DNA of 33,380 nt from RGIG8767 sp964531805. Its GTDB lineage: Bacteria; Bacillota; Clostridia; Lachnospirales; Lachnospiraceae. Each line of letters begins with the position of its first letter. The first letter of the stretch is position 1. The notes beneath the pieces were generated by a model that was not told the origin of the DNA, searched no databases, and saw only the letters and a list, made by a program, of their open reading frames with translations. The stretch spans positions 1 through 33,380 of the forward strand of contig CAZHGE010000023.1 of assembly GCA_964531805.1 (NCBI GenBank), given 5' to 3'. Positions 17,051 to 26,813 of the stretch are shown here, piece after piece. The translations under genes and the position numbers were made by a program.

Positions 17051-20000
17051 CTATGCCTTCGGAATTCGTATCATAATGGCTGTGCCCTTCTTATACAGCA
17101 GCCCGTCTTCCACACAGCCAGGCAGTTCTCTTCCTCTGTATGATGGGAATGGCGTGTTCATGCCCTGCTCGCCAAGGATCAAGCCATACTCTGCTTCTTT
17201 AACCAATTTGGCTGTTTCATTGCGGACAGGCATACGGGAAGCATGACCGGTCATCACAATAAGAACTCCAGTTTCTGCCGCTTTGATCAGCATCTGGATT
17301 ACATCACTCTTATCCTTGATAAGTTGTGAGAATTCGTCCAGACCATTGATAAATACACAGAATTTATCCAGCGTATGGTAAAACTCCTTTGCAGGCATCT
17401 TTCCTCTTTCTGCCGCACAAATCTCTAGACGCTCCTCAATAAGATCTGTCAGTTCTTCCACACAGTCCTCTACATCTTCTTCTGTGGTAATATAGGTTAC
17501 ATTATCCTTGTCTTCCATCTGCTGATACTCATAGTCACTCGTATCAAATAAGAATATTTGTTCAAAATCAGCCAACTGATTTAAAATAACTCTTCCTGCA
17601 TTGCTCTTTCCACTCTGGACAGGACCAACAATGAGGAATGGTGTATGAATAGTAGAAAGACCAAATTTCTTAACCTGTTGCTTTTCCAGTCCAAGGTATA
17701 TATCTGCCTGTTCTGCCGCTTCGTAAGTATCCAGCATATTCAGATACAACTGCTCCGGTAATACCGCAATACCTTTGGCTTTCTGTTCACTACTCTTACT
17801 TCTGATTTCATTTACCAATGCAATCAGTCTGCTGTTATATTCCATTTCTGTCTGATATTTTACCGGACTATATATCTGCATAAGGTTGATTCCCTCACTC
17901 TTTACAAGGGATCGGCCTCTTACTTCCGGAAGCGCATAATCACTTCTTCCTACGATATTTCTTGGTTCCATCGGCTCAAAGTTAAAACCTGCAATTTTTA
18001 TTTTAATCAGATTCATCAGTGCATACTTAACCGCATTGCTTCTGGATGCTGTAATAACCAGATAGATACCAAGATTCGCTCCATCTCTTGCTAGCTGCAC
18101 GAAAAAATTTTCATCAATTCCCAATTCACGTACCACATCATAGTTATCAATCATAACAACCAAGGCTTTCATCTTCGTTTGGGCAGTCTGATTATAGACA
18201 CTGAAATTCTGTGCCATAGCTGCGGACATAATCTGTTTACGTTCTTTCATTTCTTTCATAAGAAGCGTCCACAATTTCTGCTGTTTTTCTACATCATCAT
18301 AAGTAATATAGTCCGCTACATGAGGCAGGGACTTCATAGGAATCAATGCACTATTTCCAAAATCCAATATGTAAGCATTTAGGTTGTTAACACTGTTCTT
18401 AGCACACAAGCTCAATAAAATCGTAGTCAAAAATACAGTCTTTCCATAACCGGAGGATGCAAAATAAATCACATGACCATTACGAAGGAAATCTATATTG
18501 TATTCTGATTGTCTCTGTTCATTTGGAATATCTTCTACCCCCAAAGGCACGGTTAAATCCGTGGTTGTATATTCCGCACTGTCATGGATATCTGTTAAAT
18601 AAGGAGATACCATAATTTCTGAGAGTGGAGGCAGCCACGGACTCTTGATCTGTGGAAGATTTAAACCCGCAAAGGTATCCTGAATATGATCCACTATCAC
18701 ATCCAGTTCTGACTTACGAATCTGATTGCTTTCCATGCTTCCGCTTAGATCTTGGTTGATCAGCTGTCCCTGTCCCAGGTCATTGACCAAATAAACACGC
18801 ATATCGCCTTCATTTTTTTCCTTTTCATCGCTGTAAGCACCGCCACTATATGCAGACTGGAACAATTCATATATTTCATTATTACCGACCTGCAAATAAG
18901 CGCGTCCCGGCTGGGTAATGGATGCCGCATCCGGTGTTTTTAACATTTCGCGGCTATCAGCTTCATTCTGCACCTTTAAGCAGAGTTTAAAGCGGGAGTT
19001 TGTCCAAATCTGTTCATCTACCACACCGGTTGGTTTCTGCGTTGCCAATATCAAGTGAATGCCAAGGCTTCGTCCGATTCTGGCTGTAGATACCAATTCC
19101 TTCATAAACTCCGGCTGTTCTTTTTTCAGTTCCGCAAATTCATCACTAATCAGGAACAAATGCGGGATTGGCTCTGTTGCTTTTCCCAATTTGAATAATT
19201 TGTGATATCCATTGATATGGTTCACATTATGCTCATTGAAAATCCTCTGTCGTCTTGCTAATTCACTCTTAATGGACACCATGGCACGGTAACTCTCCGC
19301 TCCATCCAGATTGGTAATGGTTCCCAATAAATGCGGCAGGTTTTTAAACAAATTCGCCATGCCACCGCCCTTATAGTCAATCAAAAGGAAGCCAACTTCA
19401 TAAGGATGAAAATTGACTGCAAGTGATAATATGTAGCTTTGCACAATTTCTGACTTACCACTACCTGTCGTACCGGCCACAAGACCATGAGGTCCATGTG
19501 CTTTTTCATGAAGGTTTAACTCCACATAATTATCCTGTTCTCTAACTCCCAAAGGAACTGCTAATGATTTATGGGCTTCATGACTTTTCCATCTGGAAAG
19601 CAGATTCAGTTCCTGCGGATGCTCAATCTGATACATATCAAAGAAGGTTATACTTTCCGGTATTTTAGAAACCATTCCTTTTTCGTGAATGATTGCCGCT
19701 GTTTTTCGGCTCATACGCTCTACATCGATGTTTTCCATGGAAACACACTGGAATTCTTTGTTAATCCGAAGACCTTCTTTCATTAACAAATGTCCTGTTT
19801 CTGAGTTATCCAAAATACATACTGTTTTTACATTCTGTGGGAGCTTCGCCATCTGATCTGTTGTATAGATAATACTGATTCCCAGTTCCTTTGACTGTTC
19901 TCCCAGATATTCCATTATGGCATGATCCTGAATCAATCTTGGCTCATCGATAACAAAAAGCAGATGTGGTGAAAATCGCGTATCCTTACTATTTTCATCC

Positions 20001-20935
20001 AGCTTCTGTCTTCTGTCTTTTACCATCTGCAGGATACTTCCCAATACCTGATCGCGGATACTTTCCGTGAAAATTCCAGCAACCACATTGATCGCCTGAA
20101 TCCTTAAATGGGGATACCATTTTAAATATTTAAATTTCTCAGCATAGGATTCATTACTAATAAAGACAATCTGTAAATCATGATAGCTGTGGAAAAAGCA
20201 TATCTGTGCAAGGAGATACTTCAATTGGTTATGAAGATTTTTCTTTTCTCCCACAAGACCAAGATGGTCCTTTCGCAGATTTACTGTTACGGGAATGCCA
20301 TTGATTTTCTCAAAATCAAGAAAAACCTGCTGTGCTTCCTCTATCAGTTCATCCTCTTCTGTCAACAGTTCATCCTTGTTATATTCCACTTTAATCTGTG
20401 ATTTCCCTGTATAAGAGCCTAATGTTACCTGTAAAAAATCCTCGTCGTCTGAACTCAGTTCATAAAGTCTGCTGTCATACTCGGTTACCATCTTTTGCAA
20501 TTTTTCAATATCCGGCACTTGATAGGTAAGAGTATCTTTTTCTTCTTTTCTTTTTAAGCGGATATGTTTACGAAGTCTAACCAGATAATCCAAATAGACC
20601 TGACTGCGTTTCTCATTTTTCTGCTTTATTTCTTTTCTCTCATTGAAGAATTTCTGTATGGAAAAGATAATTGTTACCGCACTCATACAGACGCTGGCAA
20701 TAACATACAGTCCTCTTTTCATATAGATTCCCATAAAAACCGTTACACCAATCATCAAAAGCGGTGGTACTATAATCTGCACGAGAGAACTTTTGGACAT
20801 GCTCTCTTTTCTTGGTGGCTCTTTTACTGTAATTTTTTCCGGTGTAATATGGCGCAGTATTCGTGGTGATTTTTTATAATGTGGAAAACCTTCAAAAGGA
20901 GTATCTTTTTCTTCCATATAACGTGCTTTCGCCAT
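17051..20935 (-). CDS. essC: type VII secretion FtsK/SpoIIIE ATPase EssC
   Basis: A 1294-residue motor of the T7SS. Two membrane segments lie at about 50-70 and 74-93. Three ATPase domains follow. D1 has Walker A GTTGSGKS (488-495) and Walker B LFLISDEF (593-600). D2 has the degenerate ASSGYGKT (826-833) with VVMIDNYD (926-933). D3 has GPVQSGKS (1104-1111) with VFINGLDEF (1194-1202). Only about 48 residues precede the first membrane segment, so the tandem FHA domains of Staphylococcus EssC (about 1480 residues) are missing. The ATG is one base after the essB stop, with GGAGG upstream. EssC binds effector complexes and drives export; its C-terminus often sets effector choice. Confidence 0.95.
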   Translation of the reverse strand: MAKARYMEEKDTPFEGFPHYKKSPRILRHITPEKITVKEPPRKESMSKSSLVQIIVPPLLMIGVTVFMGIYMKRGLYVIASVCMSAVTIIFSIQKFFNERKEIKQKNEKRSQVYLDYLVRLRKHIRLKRKEEKDTLTYQVPDIEKLQKMVTEYDSRLYELSSDDEDFLQVTLGSYTGKSQIKVEYNKDELLTEEDELIEEAQQVFLDFEKINGIPVTVNLRKDHLGLVGEKKNLHNQLKYLLAQICFFHSYHDLQIVFISNESYAEKFKYLKWYPHLRIQAINVVAGIFTESIRDQVLGSILQMVKDRRQKLDENSKDTRFSPHLLFVIDEPRLIQDHAIMEYLGEQSKELGISIIYTTDQMAKLPQNVKTVCILDNSETGHLLMKEGLRINKEFQCVSMENIDVERMSRKTAAIIHEKGMVSKIPESITFFDMYQIEHPQELNLLSRWKSHEAHKSLAVPLGVREQDNYVELNLHEKAHGPHGLVAGTTGSGKSEIVQSYILSLAVNFHPYEVGFLLIDYKGGGMANLFKNLPHLLGTITNLDGAESYRAMVSIKSELARRQRIFNEHNVNHINGYHKLFKLGKATEPIPHLFLISDEFAELKKEQPEFMKELVSTARIGRSLGIHLILATQKPTGVVDEQIWTNSRFKLCLKVQNEADSREMLKTPDAASITQPGRAYLQVGNNEIYELFQSAYSGGAYSDEKEKNEGDMRVYLVNDLGQGQLINQDLSGSMESNQIRKSELDVIVDHIQDTFAGLNLPQIKSPWLPPLSEIMVSPYLTDIHDSAEYTTTDLTVPLGVEDIPNEQRQSEYNIDFLRNGHVIYFASSGYGKTVFLTTILLSLCAKNSVNNLNAYILDFGNSALIPMKSLPHVADYITYDDVEKQQKLWTLLMKEMKERKQIMSAAMAQNFSVYNQTAQTKMKALVVMIDNYDVVRELGIDENFFVQLARDGANLGIYLVITASRSNAVKYALMNLIKIKIAGFNFEPMEPRNIVGRSDYALPEVRGRSLVKSEGINLMQIYSPVKYQTEMEYNSRLIALVNEIRSKSSEQKAKGIAVLPEQLYLNMLDTYEAAEQADIYLGLEKQQVKKFGLSTIHTPFLIVGPVQSGKSNAGRVILNQLADFEQIFLFDTSDYEYQQMEDKDNVTYITTEEDVEDCVEELTDLIEERLEICAAERGKMPAKEFYHTLDKFCVFINGLDEFSQLIKDKSDVIQMLIKAAETGVLIVMTGHASRMPVRNETAKLVKEAEYGLILGEQGMNTPFPSYRGRELPGCVEDGLLYKKGTAIMIRIPKA

Positions 20936-20936
20936 C

Positions 20937-22040
20937 TTATTCTTCCTCCGTATATTTCTTGCCTATTTCGGTAATGGCATTGCTCAGTTCATTCATACGC
21001 GTCTGTTTTTCTTCTCCGTCCATCATCACATTGCCTTCTAAATAATTAAGTTCCTTCATATAGGCGTAAATCAGCAGTTTATCATCTGATAGGGCCTTGG
21101 AAACATTTTCAGCCCGTTCAAAATCGGAACGTCCAATGGCAATCCAATATTCCAGTTCAATTTCATTTGAATAAATGCTGAGTTTATCTAAAACATTCGT
21201 TAATTCTTCTTTTTCCAGAGCTTCACTTCTAGCATAAGAAACCGCTAATATGTATTTGGTATAGGTATCCATCTGCTCCGGCTTAATATCTTTTAACTGA
21301 TCAATACAATCCACGTAATTTTCTATAGTGTAAGCACGACTTGCTCTGATGACAGCCTTATTTCTAGGTAATACAACAAGACTCTGATAACTGGTAATAA
21401 TTAGAAGTAGTACGAGAACACCAAATATTCCCGCTGTTACTCTCGTTCCTAACTGATACTTCTTTTTTTCAATGCGAATCTTCTGATATTTATTTTCTTC
21501 ATGTAATTGTTCTGCATTTTCCTTGATGGTCGAATACAGTTCTTCCAACGATTCACACGCAAGCACCCATGCAGCACTTTTATCTTTTCGAAGAATTTCC
21601 ATTCCGCTTTCCTTTACCTGTGTATAGGTATATTTTTTATTTAAAATACCAGCTGTCAGATATTGATATTCTTCAAAAAATGTCAAATCCTCTTCATCCG
21701 TTGTTTTTACATCTCTAAAAGCAAAATAGGGCATAAAGTTAGCGTCATAATAAATATTCTCTTTCTCCATGAAGAGCACATAATTCTGCCAAGTTTCCTG
21801 CATTTTTTCAAAGTTCTGTAAAAAGCGGTATTTACATTCCAGATCTTCATTCACTAACTCACTAAAGGGGTATTTATCTTCTATATCAAAAGAAAAAAGA
21901 ATATCCTCGTCCTCTTCCTCTATTCTGCAAGGGAGAAGGCCAAACTCATCACTTGTGATATATTCATATGCCCGCGCATTATCCGCAATTAAATCTGATT
22001 TTTTCACTCGTTTTTCTAATACTGTCTCTTTTGTTTCCAT
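20937..22040 (-). CDS. essB: type VII secretion pseudokinase EssB
   Basis: A 367-residue EssB/YukC protein. The N-terminal cytoplasmic part (1-195) matches the pseudokinase domain in length and layout. A single membrane segment lies at about 202-222 (AGIFGVLVLLLIITSYQSLVV). An outer helical domain follows, with the family pattern ending in NELSNAITEIGKKY. GAGAGGAAG stands five bases before the ATG. It lies between esaB and essC, the conserved order of Firmicutes T7SS. EssB is part of the membrane core of the machine. Confidence 0.92.
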   Translation of the reverse strand: METKETVLEKRVKKSDLIADNARAYEYITSDEFGLLPCRIEEEDEDILFSFDIEDKYPFSELVNEDLECKYRFLQNFEKMQETWQNYVLFMEKENIYYDANFMPYFAFRDVKTTDEEDLTFFEEYQYLTAGILNKKYTYTQVKESGMEILRKDKSAAWVLACESLEELYSTIKENAEQLHEENKYQKIRIEKKKYQLGTRVTAGIFGVLVLLLIITSYQSLVVLPRNKAVIRASRAYTIENYVDCIDQLKDIKPEQMDTYTKYILAVSYARSEALEKEELTNVLDKLSIYSNEIELEYWIAIGRSDFERAENVSKALSDDKLLIYAYMKELNYLEGNVMMDGEEKQTRMNELSNAITEIGKKYTEEE

Positions 22041-22058
22041 TTTATCTTCCTCTCTTGT

Positions 22059-22298
22059 TTATGATTTTATAAGCAGTTGTGCCCCTGAATAGATGCGTGC
22101 CTGTTCATAAGTATCCTCAACCTGTATCTCTCTTCCGCTGTCAGCTTCTATTACTTTAATTGCTGACGTAATATCTGCAAAAGCAGTCAGATTTTCTTTT
22201 AAAACCCTTAATGTGTCCGAAATCTTCTGTGTACTAGCGACCTGAATGTCATGGGATATACCCCTGTCAACTTGTGTAAGTGTGAATGTGATTTTCAT
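22059..22298 (-). CDS. esaB: ubiquitin-like T7SS component EsaB/YukD
   Basis: A 79-residue protein of ubiquitin size and pattern: an opening beta hairpin MKITFTLTQVDRG, a helix ISDTLRVLKENL and a closing strand GAQLLIKS. No terminal Gly-Gly is present, as in YukD, so it is not a conjugating modifier. The ATG at 22298 has GAGGAAGAGGAG a few bases upstream; longer starts run into the preceding gene. It overlaps that gene's end by 32 bases. EsaB is a cytoplasmic part of the T7SS needed for secretion in several species. Confidence 0.9.
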   Translation of the reverse strand: MKITFTLTQVDRGISHDIQVASTQKISDTLRVLKENLTAFADITSAIKVIEADSGREIQVEDTYEQARIYSGAQLLIKS

Positions 22299-22668
22299 CG
22301 TGCTCCTCTTCCTCTCTTTTCTGAATTGAAAGAAGTTCTTCTTCAAAATCTTCTCTCTTTGCATCTATTATTTTTCTTTGTTCTCTTATAAGTTCACGGC
22401 ACTCTTCAAAAAAACGATTTTCATCAGATATTTTTTGCATCAATGATTCTTCTTTTTCTACAAGTAAATTTCTTAAATGCCGATCATTAGGATAACTGTC
22501 ATATAAGTCATCATTTGTTTCTTTGATGATTTTATTCTGCCACCCGCTTTCTTCTTCTAAATAGTCAATATTTTTTTGCAGACTATCACAATCTTCCCTT
22601 TGCAGATGCAATGACTCTATCTGTTTATGTATTTCCCATTTTCTTTCTTCTAGTTCTTGTAAACTCAT
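22267..22668 (-). CDS. helical effector-partner protein, copy 2
   Basis: A 133-residue, highly charged helical protein. It is a divergent copy of the protein at 25720-26085. Both have a Cys followed by a helix, then EES-WQN, an S/D-x-x-L-x-x-LL-x-EKE motif and a later FFxE-R. It thus forms the last unit of the second effector cassette. Starts at 22689 and 22668 are both possible; the second has GGAG ten bases upstream and is preferred. The family resembles small helical LXG-associated proteins. The role is probably to chaperone or adapt a toxin for export. Confidence 0.65.
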   Translation of the reverse strand: MSLQELEERKWEIHKQIESLHLQREDCDSLQKNIDYLEEESGWQNKIIKETNDDLYDSYPNDRHLRNLLVEKEESLMQKISDENRFFEECRELIREQRKIIDAKREDFEEELLSIQKREEEEHDENHIHTYTS

Positions 22669-22747
22669 CCTTTTACAGCTCCGTTTCATCGTATATTTAT
22701 TCTCATTTCTAACTATCGTTTCCTGATTTTTGGCATCACTTAATACA

Positions 22748-22768
22748 GGTACCTTTTTTCAAGGTATC
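22748..22768 (-). promoter_or_regulatory. hairpin in the gap before the copy-2 helical gene
   Basis: GATACCTT and AAGGTACC pair over eight positions (one G-U) across a five-base loop. No T-run follows on the minus strand, so it is not a standard terminator. It lies in the 142-base gap between the lipoprotein gene and the helical gene leading into esaB-essB-essC, the largest gap in the operon, and could stabilise or process the transcript. Confidence 0.35.
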
Positions 22769-22810
22769 TTCCTAAAAATCTTTTTCATAATATAAATCTG
22801 CTTTCCTCTA

Positions 22811-23941
22811 CTACTTCGTAATCTTCCAAACTTTTTTATTTAGACTACATGCTTCGCAATCATTCCCGTCATTAAATAAATCATCATAAGAATAACAAAC
22901 TTCCTTTATTTTCTCTTCTGATTGTTCACCGGCTTCAAAGAAATCTTCTGTTAATTCGTTAAACTGTTCTTCTGTCACATTGAACATATATAGCTGGCTA
23001 TCCTCACAAAAATATGCCTGCTCTTTCATTTCAGTAGTTAAGTGAATCTGCTTACTTTCGTCATAATATGTAGGAACTGTAATTAAATGGGAAGTTGCAT
23101 CTTCACTATAAGGAAAGATTAAGAAGAACACCCCCATAGCTAGTTCCGCATTTTCATCCAATTCACAAAGCGTATACCGGAGTCCATCCCAATTCCACCT
23201 CAATAAACGGGTTCCTTGGATTGTTTCATAAGGAGTCTGTATTCTTTCCCATAAAATAAATGAATTTGATTCCCTATCATATTTAAAGATATGTGTCTGA
23301 GAATTGTACATACACAATTCAGGAGTTCCATCTCCATCCATATCAAATACATAGTAAAGAAATTTATGCGGATTATAGACTTCCGGATTATCTTCTGCTG
23401 TCAAAAAACAGTCATACATATTAACATAATCTTTTACATACGCATTCTCTCCTATTTCGGAATCATAAAATGTAACCTCATTATTCAGCAACTCTTTGAA
23501 TTTTTGAATATAGTCCCCATATTCCAACAAATCACATGTTTTAATTTCCCCGTAAAAATCAATGTTGTCATATACACTTTTTAAAAAAACATATGTTTCA
23601 CCATCCGCATAATCCATATTTTCATGAGGAAAATCACGAAAGCTGTCATAGCTTCGCTCCAGAATGTCCCCCTTTACAGGTTCCACATTTTCAAGCGTCT
23701 CCTCATCCTTATCTATGGATTCCACAACCATGCTTTCCGGCTCTTCCGTATTACTTTGTATCTCCTCTACCATAGTTTCATCTAATATTGTCGTCGCATT
23801 TTCTGTATAAATAGTTTCTACAGATATTGCCCTTGTTGCTTTCATTTGTGCTTCATCCGTATGTTCCTTCTGACAAGCTGACATACTAAACATCATTAGG
23901 AAAAATACTATAAAATTTAGTAAAAATGTCTTCTTCATCAT
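22811..23941 (-). CDS. lipoprotein, likely immunity to LXG toxin 2
   Basis: A 376-residue lipoprotein. The signal peptide ends in the lipobox SMSAC, with Cys23 as lipidation site. A long acidic, Glu-rich linker (24-95) follows. The outer domain contains FDMDGDGTPEL at 199-209, a calcium-loop-like DxDxDGxxE. The same feature occurs in the protein at 26104-26805 beside the other LXG toxin, so both are probably extracellular immunities of one family. GGAG stands three bases before the first ATG and six before the second (23938), which may be the true start. It begins nine bases after the toxin ends. An outer location implies a toxin acting outside the membrane. Confidence 0.7.
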   Translation of the reverse strand: MMKKTFLLNFIVFFLMMFSMSACQKEHTDEAQMKATRAISVETIYTENATTILDETMVEEIQSNTEEPESMVVESIDKDEETLENVEPVKGDILERSYDSFRDFPHENMDYADGETYVFLKSVYDNIDFYGEIKTCDLLEYGDYIQKFKELLNNEVTFYDSEIGENAYVKDYVNMYDCFLTAEDNPEVYNPHKFLYYVFDMDGDGTPELCMYNSQTHIFKYDRESNSFILWERIQTPYETIQGTRLLRWNWDGLRYTLCELDENAELAMGVFFLIFPYSEDATSHLITVPTYYDESKQIHLTTEMKEQAYFCEDSQLYMFNVTEEQFNELTEDFFEAGEQSEEKIKEVCYSYDDLFNDGNDCEACSLNKKVWKITK

Positions 23942-23949
23942 AAACTCCT

Positions 23950-25437
23950 CTATTCTTCGATAACAATAATTGATTTCAATGTATATTTACTAATATCAAA
24001 ATCCACTGCATGTCCGCAAAACTCTATAATCTGACCACCCATATGTTCAGTTGCGCAAGCCTCATCTTTTTTGGCATTCGAACATTTTGGATATGCTATC
24101 CCCGTTTGAATCAAACCATTTTCCACATCAACTGATGCCACATTACCTGTATCATACGGCTGTCCATCCGGATAAGTATTATAGGAATGTGCTTTATAAT
24201 CTGTCACTACACACTCTATAATTTTCTCTTCTTTTGTCTCCTTTTCTACCAAAACCACTTTGACTATATTGGAATAATTTTGAAAATCATCTTCACGAAT
24301 TTTTCCATCATCAGGATAATCCGGAATTATTATTTTAGGCCCTACTGCAATCACATACCTGCCCTCATCATCCAAGTTAACTCCCTCTGGATATTTTCCA
24401 CATCCAGCAAGACCCCAATTCACAAGCGGATATTTAATTTGTTCTTCTCCATCCAGTACGCTTGATACCTCTTCCGGTATGATTATTTCCGCTACTTTCC
24501 AGCTGTTTTTCTCAATATTTTCTCTGATTTTGACAGTTGTATATTCTCTTAAAACAGTGGAATCCCCTTCCTGTAACTGGTATCTTTTCTCCCCTTCCTG
24601 TGTCTCAATAACCGTAACACTGCATCCCGTTGTTTGCTCTATAACCTTAACCAATAATTTTTCATTCTCTTCGGGATTAAAACCATATATCTTATTTTCA
24701 TCTACATATTTTTGTATTTCTTCTAAATTCTTTTCACCATAAAGTTCTTTGTATTTCTCTACGCTAATTCCTAACACATTTTCTAAATTGGTTTGAGTGA
24801 CCTTATTTATTGACTCTGAAATAGTTTTCTTCCATTGCCCATTAGAGGGGATCCCTGTACCGGTAATAGCTACCTCCGCATCATTAATTGCGAATTCTAT
24901 TGCCTGCAATAATGGTCCTACTGAATGAAACAACGAGAAAGTTACATTCTCTTTTTCTCGAAGAATCTCTAATTTGGCTTTAACGATTGCTAAAAGTTCT
25001 TTTGTTTGAAGAAGTAGTTCTTTATTTTTTTGAATCATTGCTATCGTTGCAAAATTATTTCCCATTACAGAATTATTCCGTATTCCCTCTAATGTCCGAA
25101 TAGTTTCTTCATATACTTGACACTCTTGTGTTAATTTTTGAATTTGTTCCATAAGTAAATCTTCATCTAAATCTTCAAAACCAACACTATTATCCAATGA
25201 AGACAATTCTTGATTTATTGTTTCTTTCACAAGTGTCATGCCCTGATCAATCAGTTGATTTATCCCTTGTACATCTGCCTTTATCTTTACCCATGCCTTG
25301 GACTGAAATGCTTCATTTTGAGAAAAACTCTGTATCGCTCCAAAAGCAGTTGTATAACTTTCCTTTGTATTATGTACACTTGAATATACTGTTTGTATCG
25401 CATTCTTCACTTCTCCTGGTTTCAATTTCAATCCCAT
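23950..25437 (-). CDS. LXG-like T7SS toxin 2
   Basis: A 495-residue effector. Residues 1-190 are the helical LXG-type targeting region; the hallmark site reads FQSKAW (44-49), with Ser in place of Gly. A variable linker follows. The tip (about 355-495) starts with GRYVIAVGPKI, contains TDYKAHS (412-418) and includes Cys451, Cys461 and Cys474. The tip is a divergent relative of that in the toxin at 26814-28139, sharing RYxIAxGPK and D-x-K-x-H-S. It may be a beta-barrel hydrolase; the pattern recalls double-psi barrels such as 3D domains, and TelC-type lipid II toxins are an alternative. GAGGAG precedes the ATG. The activity is not established. Confidence 0.75.
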   Translation of the reverse strand: MGLKLKPGEVKNAIQTVYSSVHNTKESYTTAFGAIQSFSQNEAFQSKAWVKIKADVQGINQLIDQGMTLVKETINQELSSLDNSVGFEDLDEDLLMEQIQKLTQECQVYEETIRTLEGIRNNSVMGNNFATIAMIQKNKELLLQTKELLAIVKAKLEILREKENVTFSLFHSVGPLLQAIEFAINDAEVAITGTGIPSNGQWKKTISESINKVTQTNLENVLGISVEKYKELYGEKNLEEIQKYVDENKIYGFNPEENEKLLVKVIEQTTGCSVTVIETQEGEKRYQLQEGDSTVLREYTTVKIRENIEKNSWKVAEIIIPEEVSSVLDGEEQIKYPLVNWGLAGCGKYPEGVNLDDEGRYVIAVGPKIIIPDYPDDGKIREDDFQNYSNIVKVVLVEKETKEEKIIECVVTDYKAHSYNTYPDGQPYDTGNVASVDVENGLIQTGIAYPKCSNAKKDEACATEHMGGQIIEFCGHAVDFDISKYTLKSIIVIEE

Positions 25438-25448
25438 AATTTAACTCC

Positions 25449-25730
25449 TCAACTATCTGCAACCACCATTGTATCGGATAATCCTTTATCAAACTCATCA
25501 AACTCCGTTGCCAGTTTCTCTATACTCTTTGCATGACTTTCCAATAATTTTTTATACTTCATATTACAGGAATTTATTGATTCATTTATTTCTTGCAAAT
25601 TTTTCACCACAGTCAAATTCGTTATATTAATAGTCAAGCCAGCTAGTTCCTGTAAATTGGATGCCTTTATGGTAATATTATTACTATCATTTTTCGCCTC
25701 TACGCTATTACTTTTAAACTTATCCGTCAT
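25449..25730 (-). CDS. WXG-like partner of LXG toxin 2
   Basis: A 93-residue helical protein. Residues 35-80 share NLxVxxNxQxxxxxIN-C-xxxYKxL with the 87-residue protein at 28154-28417, so they are paralogues. Size and position fit the small WXG100-like partners (DUF3130/TIGR04197 type) that bind the LXG domain. AGGAG stands eight bases before the ATG, and the start overlaps the preceding gene by 11 bases. The toxin begins 11 bases downstream. Confidence 0.7.
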   Translation of the reverse strand: MTDKFKSNSVEAKNDSNNITIKASNLQELAGLTINITNLTVVKNLQEINESINSCNMKYKKLLESHAKSIEKLATEFDEFDKGLSDTMVVADS

Positions 25731-26085
25731 GTTTAAATTCTCCTACTAAATTTTCTCTCTCACGTTCTGTATCTACAATTTTTTTACTAAGTACAACTCT
25801 TGCTTCATCAAAAAACTCTCTATCCGAAGCTGCACGCTGCTTCATAATATCCTCTTTTTCAAATAACAGCCTTTGAAGTTTTTTATCACTTTGATATGTA
25901 TTTACCAATACAGCATTTATCGTTTTGTTATGTCTATTCTGCCAATAAATAGATTCTTCAAAATCATCCAACTCACGGATTAATCTCTTGCATCCCTGCT
26001 GGATTTCATCAACTTCTTCTATTTTCTTTTGTAATTCCCAGCGCTCCTGGTCAGAAGGTACTTTATCTGAATATGTATTTTCCAT
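25720..26085 (-). CDS. helical effector-partner protein, copy 1
   Basis: A 121-residue charged helical protein, paralogous to the one at 22267-22668. Shared marks are a Cys then a helix, EES-YWQN near 44-51, SDKKLQRLLFEKED near 66-79 and FFDEAR near 91-96. AAAGGAG precedes the ATG. It closes the first effector cassette or opens the second. The protein may act as a second targeting partner, as the LXG-associated helical proteins do. Confidence 0.65.
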   Translation of the reverse strand: MENTYSDKVPSDQERWELQKKIEEVDEIQQGCKRLIRELDDFEESIYWQNRHNKTINAVLVNTYQSDKKLQRLLFEKEDIMKQRAASDREFFDEARVVLSKKIVDTERERENLVGEFKHDG

Positions 26086-26103
26086 TGGTGAATGCTCCTT
26101 TTA

Positions 26104-26805
26104 TTATTCATACAACCAAAATAAATCTGACATATGTTTTAAAATACTGTAATCTCTTTGAATCATCTCTTCAAATTGTTCAATAAACTCATCCTTTGAT
26201 ACTGTTGCTTCTATATCATCACGAATCAATTTAAAATATACACCATTCTCTGTCATGTCTTTATGGTCATGCTCATCTACTCCCACCCAATACAGAGTAT
26301 TCTCGATATCATATATGTAGTATGCACATATTTCTCTTTCTATTTTTTGATTCCACTCTCTATCACACTTACATAACTTGTATGAGATATAACAATACAC
26401 TCCAAAATATTGCGAATAATATACCAAGTTGCCATTATCAGTAATAAAATAGAATTCTGCTCTATCCATGGTGTCCCAAAACACACACTTACCATTTTGC
26501 CTGATATCAAAGATTCCTATAACTTGTCTGCACATAACATACTCATTTTTCTCTTGCAGAACTAAATCTCTTACACCATCGGCATTCATATCTAAATATA
26601 GCCATTCGATATCTTGCTCCATATATTTATATGTGTTCGCCACTTCTTCTATACTTACAACATCTGATTCATCTATGACTGAAAAATTGCCATTTTTAAT
26701 CTGCGAAACTAACTTTTTTTCCTTATAGTTTAAAATAAGAATGCCTATTAAGACAGTTATAGCAATAAATACAAATATCCATTTTGCCATTTTATTTTTT
26801 ATCAT
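26104..26805 (-). CDS. membrane-anchored likely immunity to LXG toxin 1
   Basis: A 233-residue protein with one N-terminal membrane segment (8-26, flanked by Lys) and an outer domain. It lacks a lipobox. The outer domain has LDMNADGVRDL at 71-81, a calcium-loop-like motif that aligns with the one in the lipoprotein at 22811-23941. It starts eight bases after the toxin gene, with GTAGG upstream. An immunity outside the membrane suggests that its toxin attacks cell wall precursors or the cell surface, as TipC does for TelC; that parallel is by topology only. Confidence 0.68.
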   Translation of the reverse strand: MIKNKMAKWIFVFIAITVLIGILILNYKEKKLVSQIKNGNFSVIDESDVVSIEEVANTYKYMEQDIEWLYLDMNADGVRDLVLQEKNEYVMCRQVIGIFDIRQNGKCVFWDTMDRAEFYFITDNGNLVYYSQYFGVYCYISYKLCKCDREWNQKIEREICAYYIYDIENTLYWVGVDEHDHKDMTENGVYFKLIRDDIEATVSKDEFIEQFEEMIQRDYSILKHMSDLFWLYE

Positions 26806-26813
26806 ATTTCCTA

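Noticed and set aside
22748..22768. The hairpin before the copy-2 helical gene as a terminator splitting the T7SS operon
   Set aside because: No T-run follows on the minus strand, and the genes on both sides belong to one functional set. It is listed only as a possible regulatory hairpin.
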